Shown here one piece after another: positions 63,919 through 64,000 of a stretch of 64,000 nucleotides of DNA (positions are counted from its first letter, which is position 1; each line of letters opens with the position of its first letter). Both the position numbers and the translations under genes were made by a program. The stretch is taken from the NCBI GenBank assembly GCA_023630585.1, contig CM042555.1, positions 3,345,001 through 3,409,000 on the forward strand. The letters are read 5' to 3'. The stretch comes from Cranoglanis bouderius (Eukaryota > Chordata > Actinopteri > Siluriformes > Cranoglanididae). Under the pieces are notes generated by a model. That model searched no databases. It worked only from the letters and a program-made list of their open reading frames with translations, and had not been told where the DNA came from.

Positions 63919-64000
63919 GAGGCGCTCTTTCCTTCCGAGACACTCCTCTATTCTTACTTCCCCGACCACGAGGGGGCGCTGCCAGCGTTATTGGCCCCTC

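Overview
The window is vertebrate nuclear DNA, almost certainly from a teleost fish. It holds two spliced host genes in the same orientation, heatr3 (3' part) and tent4b/papd5 (complete coding sequence), which are also neighbours in other vertebrates. The background is very rich in (CA)n, (GA)n and (TA)n repeats, Tc1-like transposons, tRNA-type SINEs and MITE-like elements. I cannot name the species from sequence alone.

Layout. Positions 1-9810 hold the last 12 exons of heatr3 on the plus strand, encoding 550 residues; the 5' exons lie outside the window. Positions 9811-14455 are intergenic and hold old interspersed repeats. Positions 14462-45957 are a decayed Polinton/Maverick element. It has AG...CT termini, long inverted repeats and a perfect 6-bp target duplication (AACAAT at 14456-14461 and 45958-45963), and it sits inside an older Tc1-like repeat. 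Its recognisable genes are a capsid fragment, a frameshifted adenain-like protease, a truncated packaging ATPase and a protein-primed type B DNA polymerase. No integrase was found.

The Polinton polymerase gene is split between its exonuclease part (43.4-44.8 kb) and its polymerase part (16.6-18.2 kb). An unidentified LTR-like insert (18192-19556 plus 43070-43444) lies in the gap. That insert is itself interrupted by a 23.5-kb array (19557-43069, 4-bp target duplication TACA) of a gag-only LTR retroelement. The array carries four near-identical gag units on the minus strand, separated by complete (about 1.25 kb) or internally deleted (about 0.3 kb) LTRs, and behaves as a duplicated 11.1-kb dimer. 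Copies 1, 2 and 4 keep a 592-codon gag ORF; copy 3 has lost the zinc knuckle. No pol or env is visible.

Positions 45964-47140 hold the rest of the Tc1-like repeat, an inverted second arm and another old repeat. Positions 47150-63918 are tent4b: a GC-rich promoter/first exon, an 8.4-kb first intron dominated by a 2.6-kb GA-rich minisatellite (50109-52745) and Tc1-like remnants, then eleven exons ending at 63918. The protein (691 residues) keeps the nucleotidyltransferase GS motif and catalytic Asp258, Asp260 and Asp313.

The host genes are independent: heatr3 acts in ribosomal protein import and 5S RNP assembly, tent4b in RNA 3' tailing. The mobile elements form at least four nested layers, and in both genes several splice sites abut or lie inside long TG repeats.
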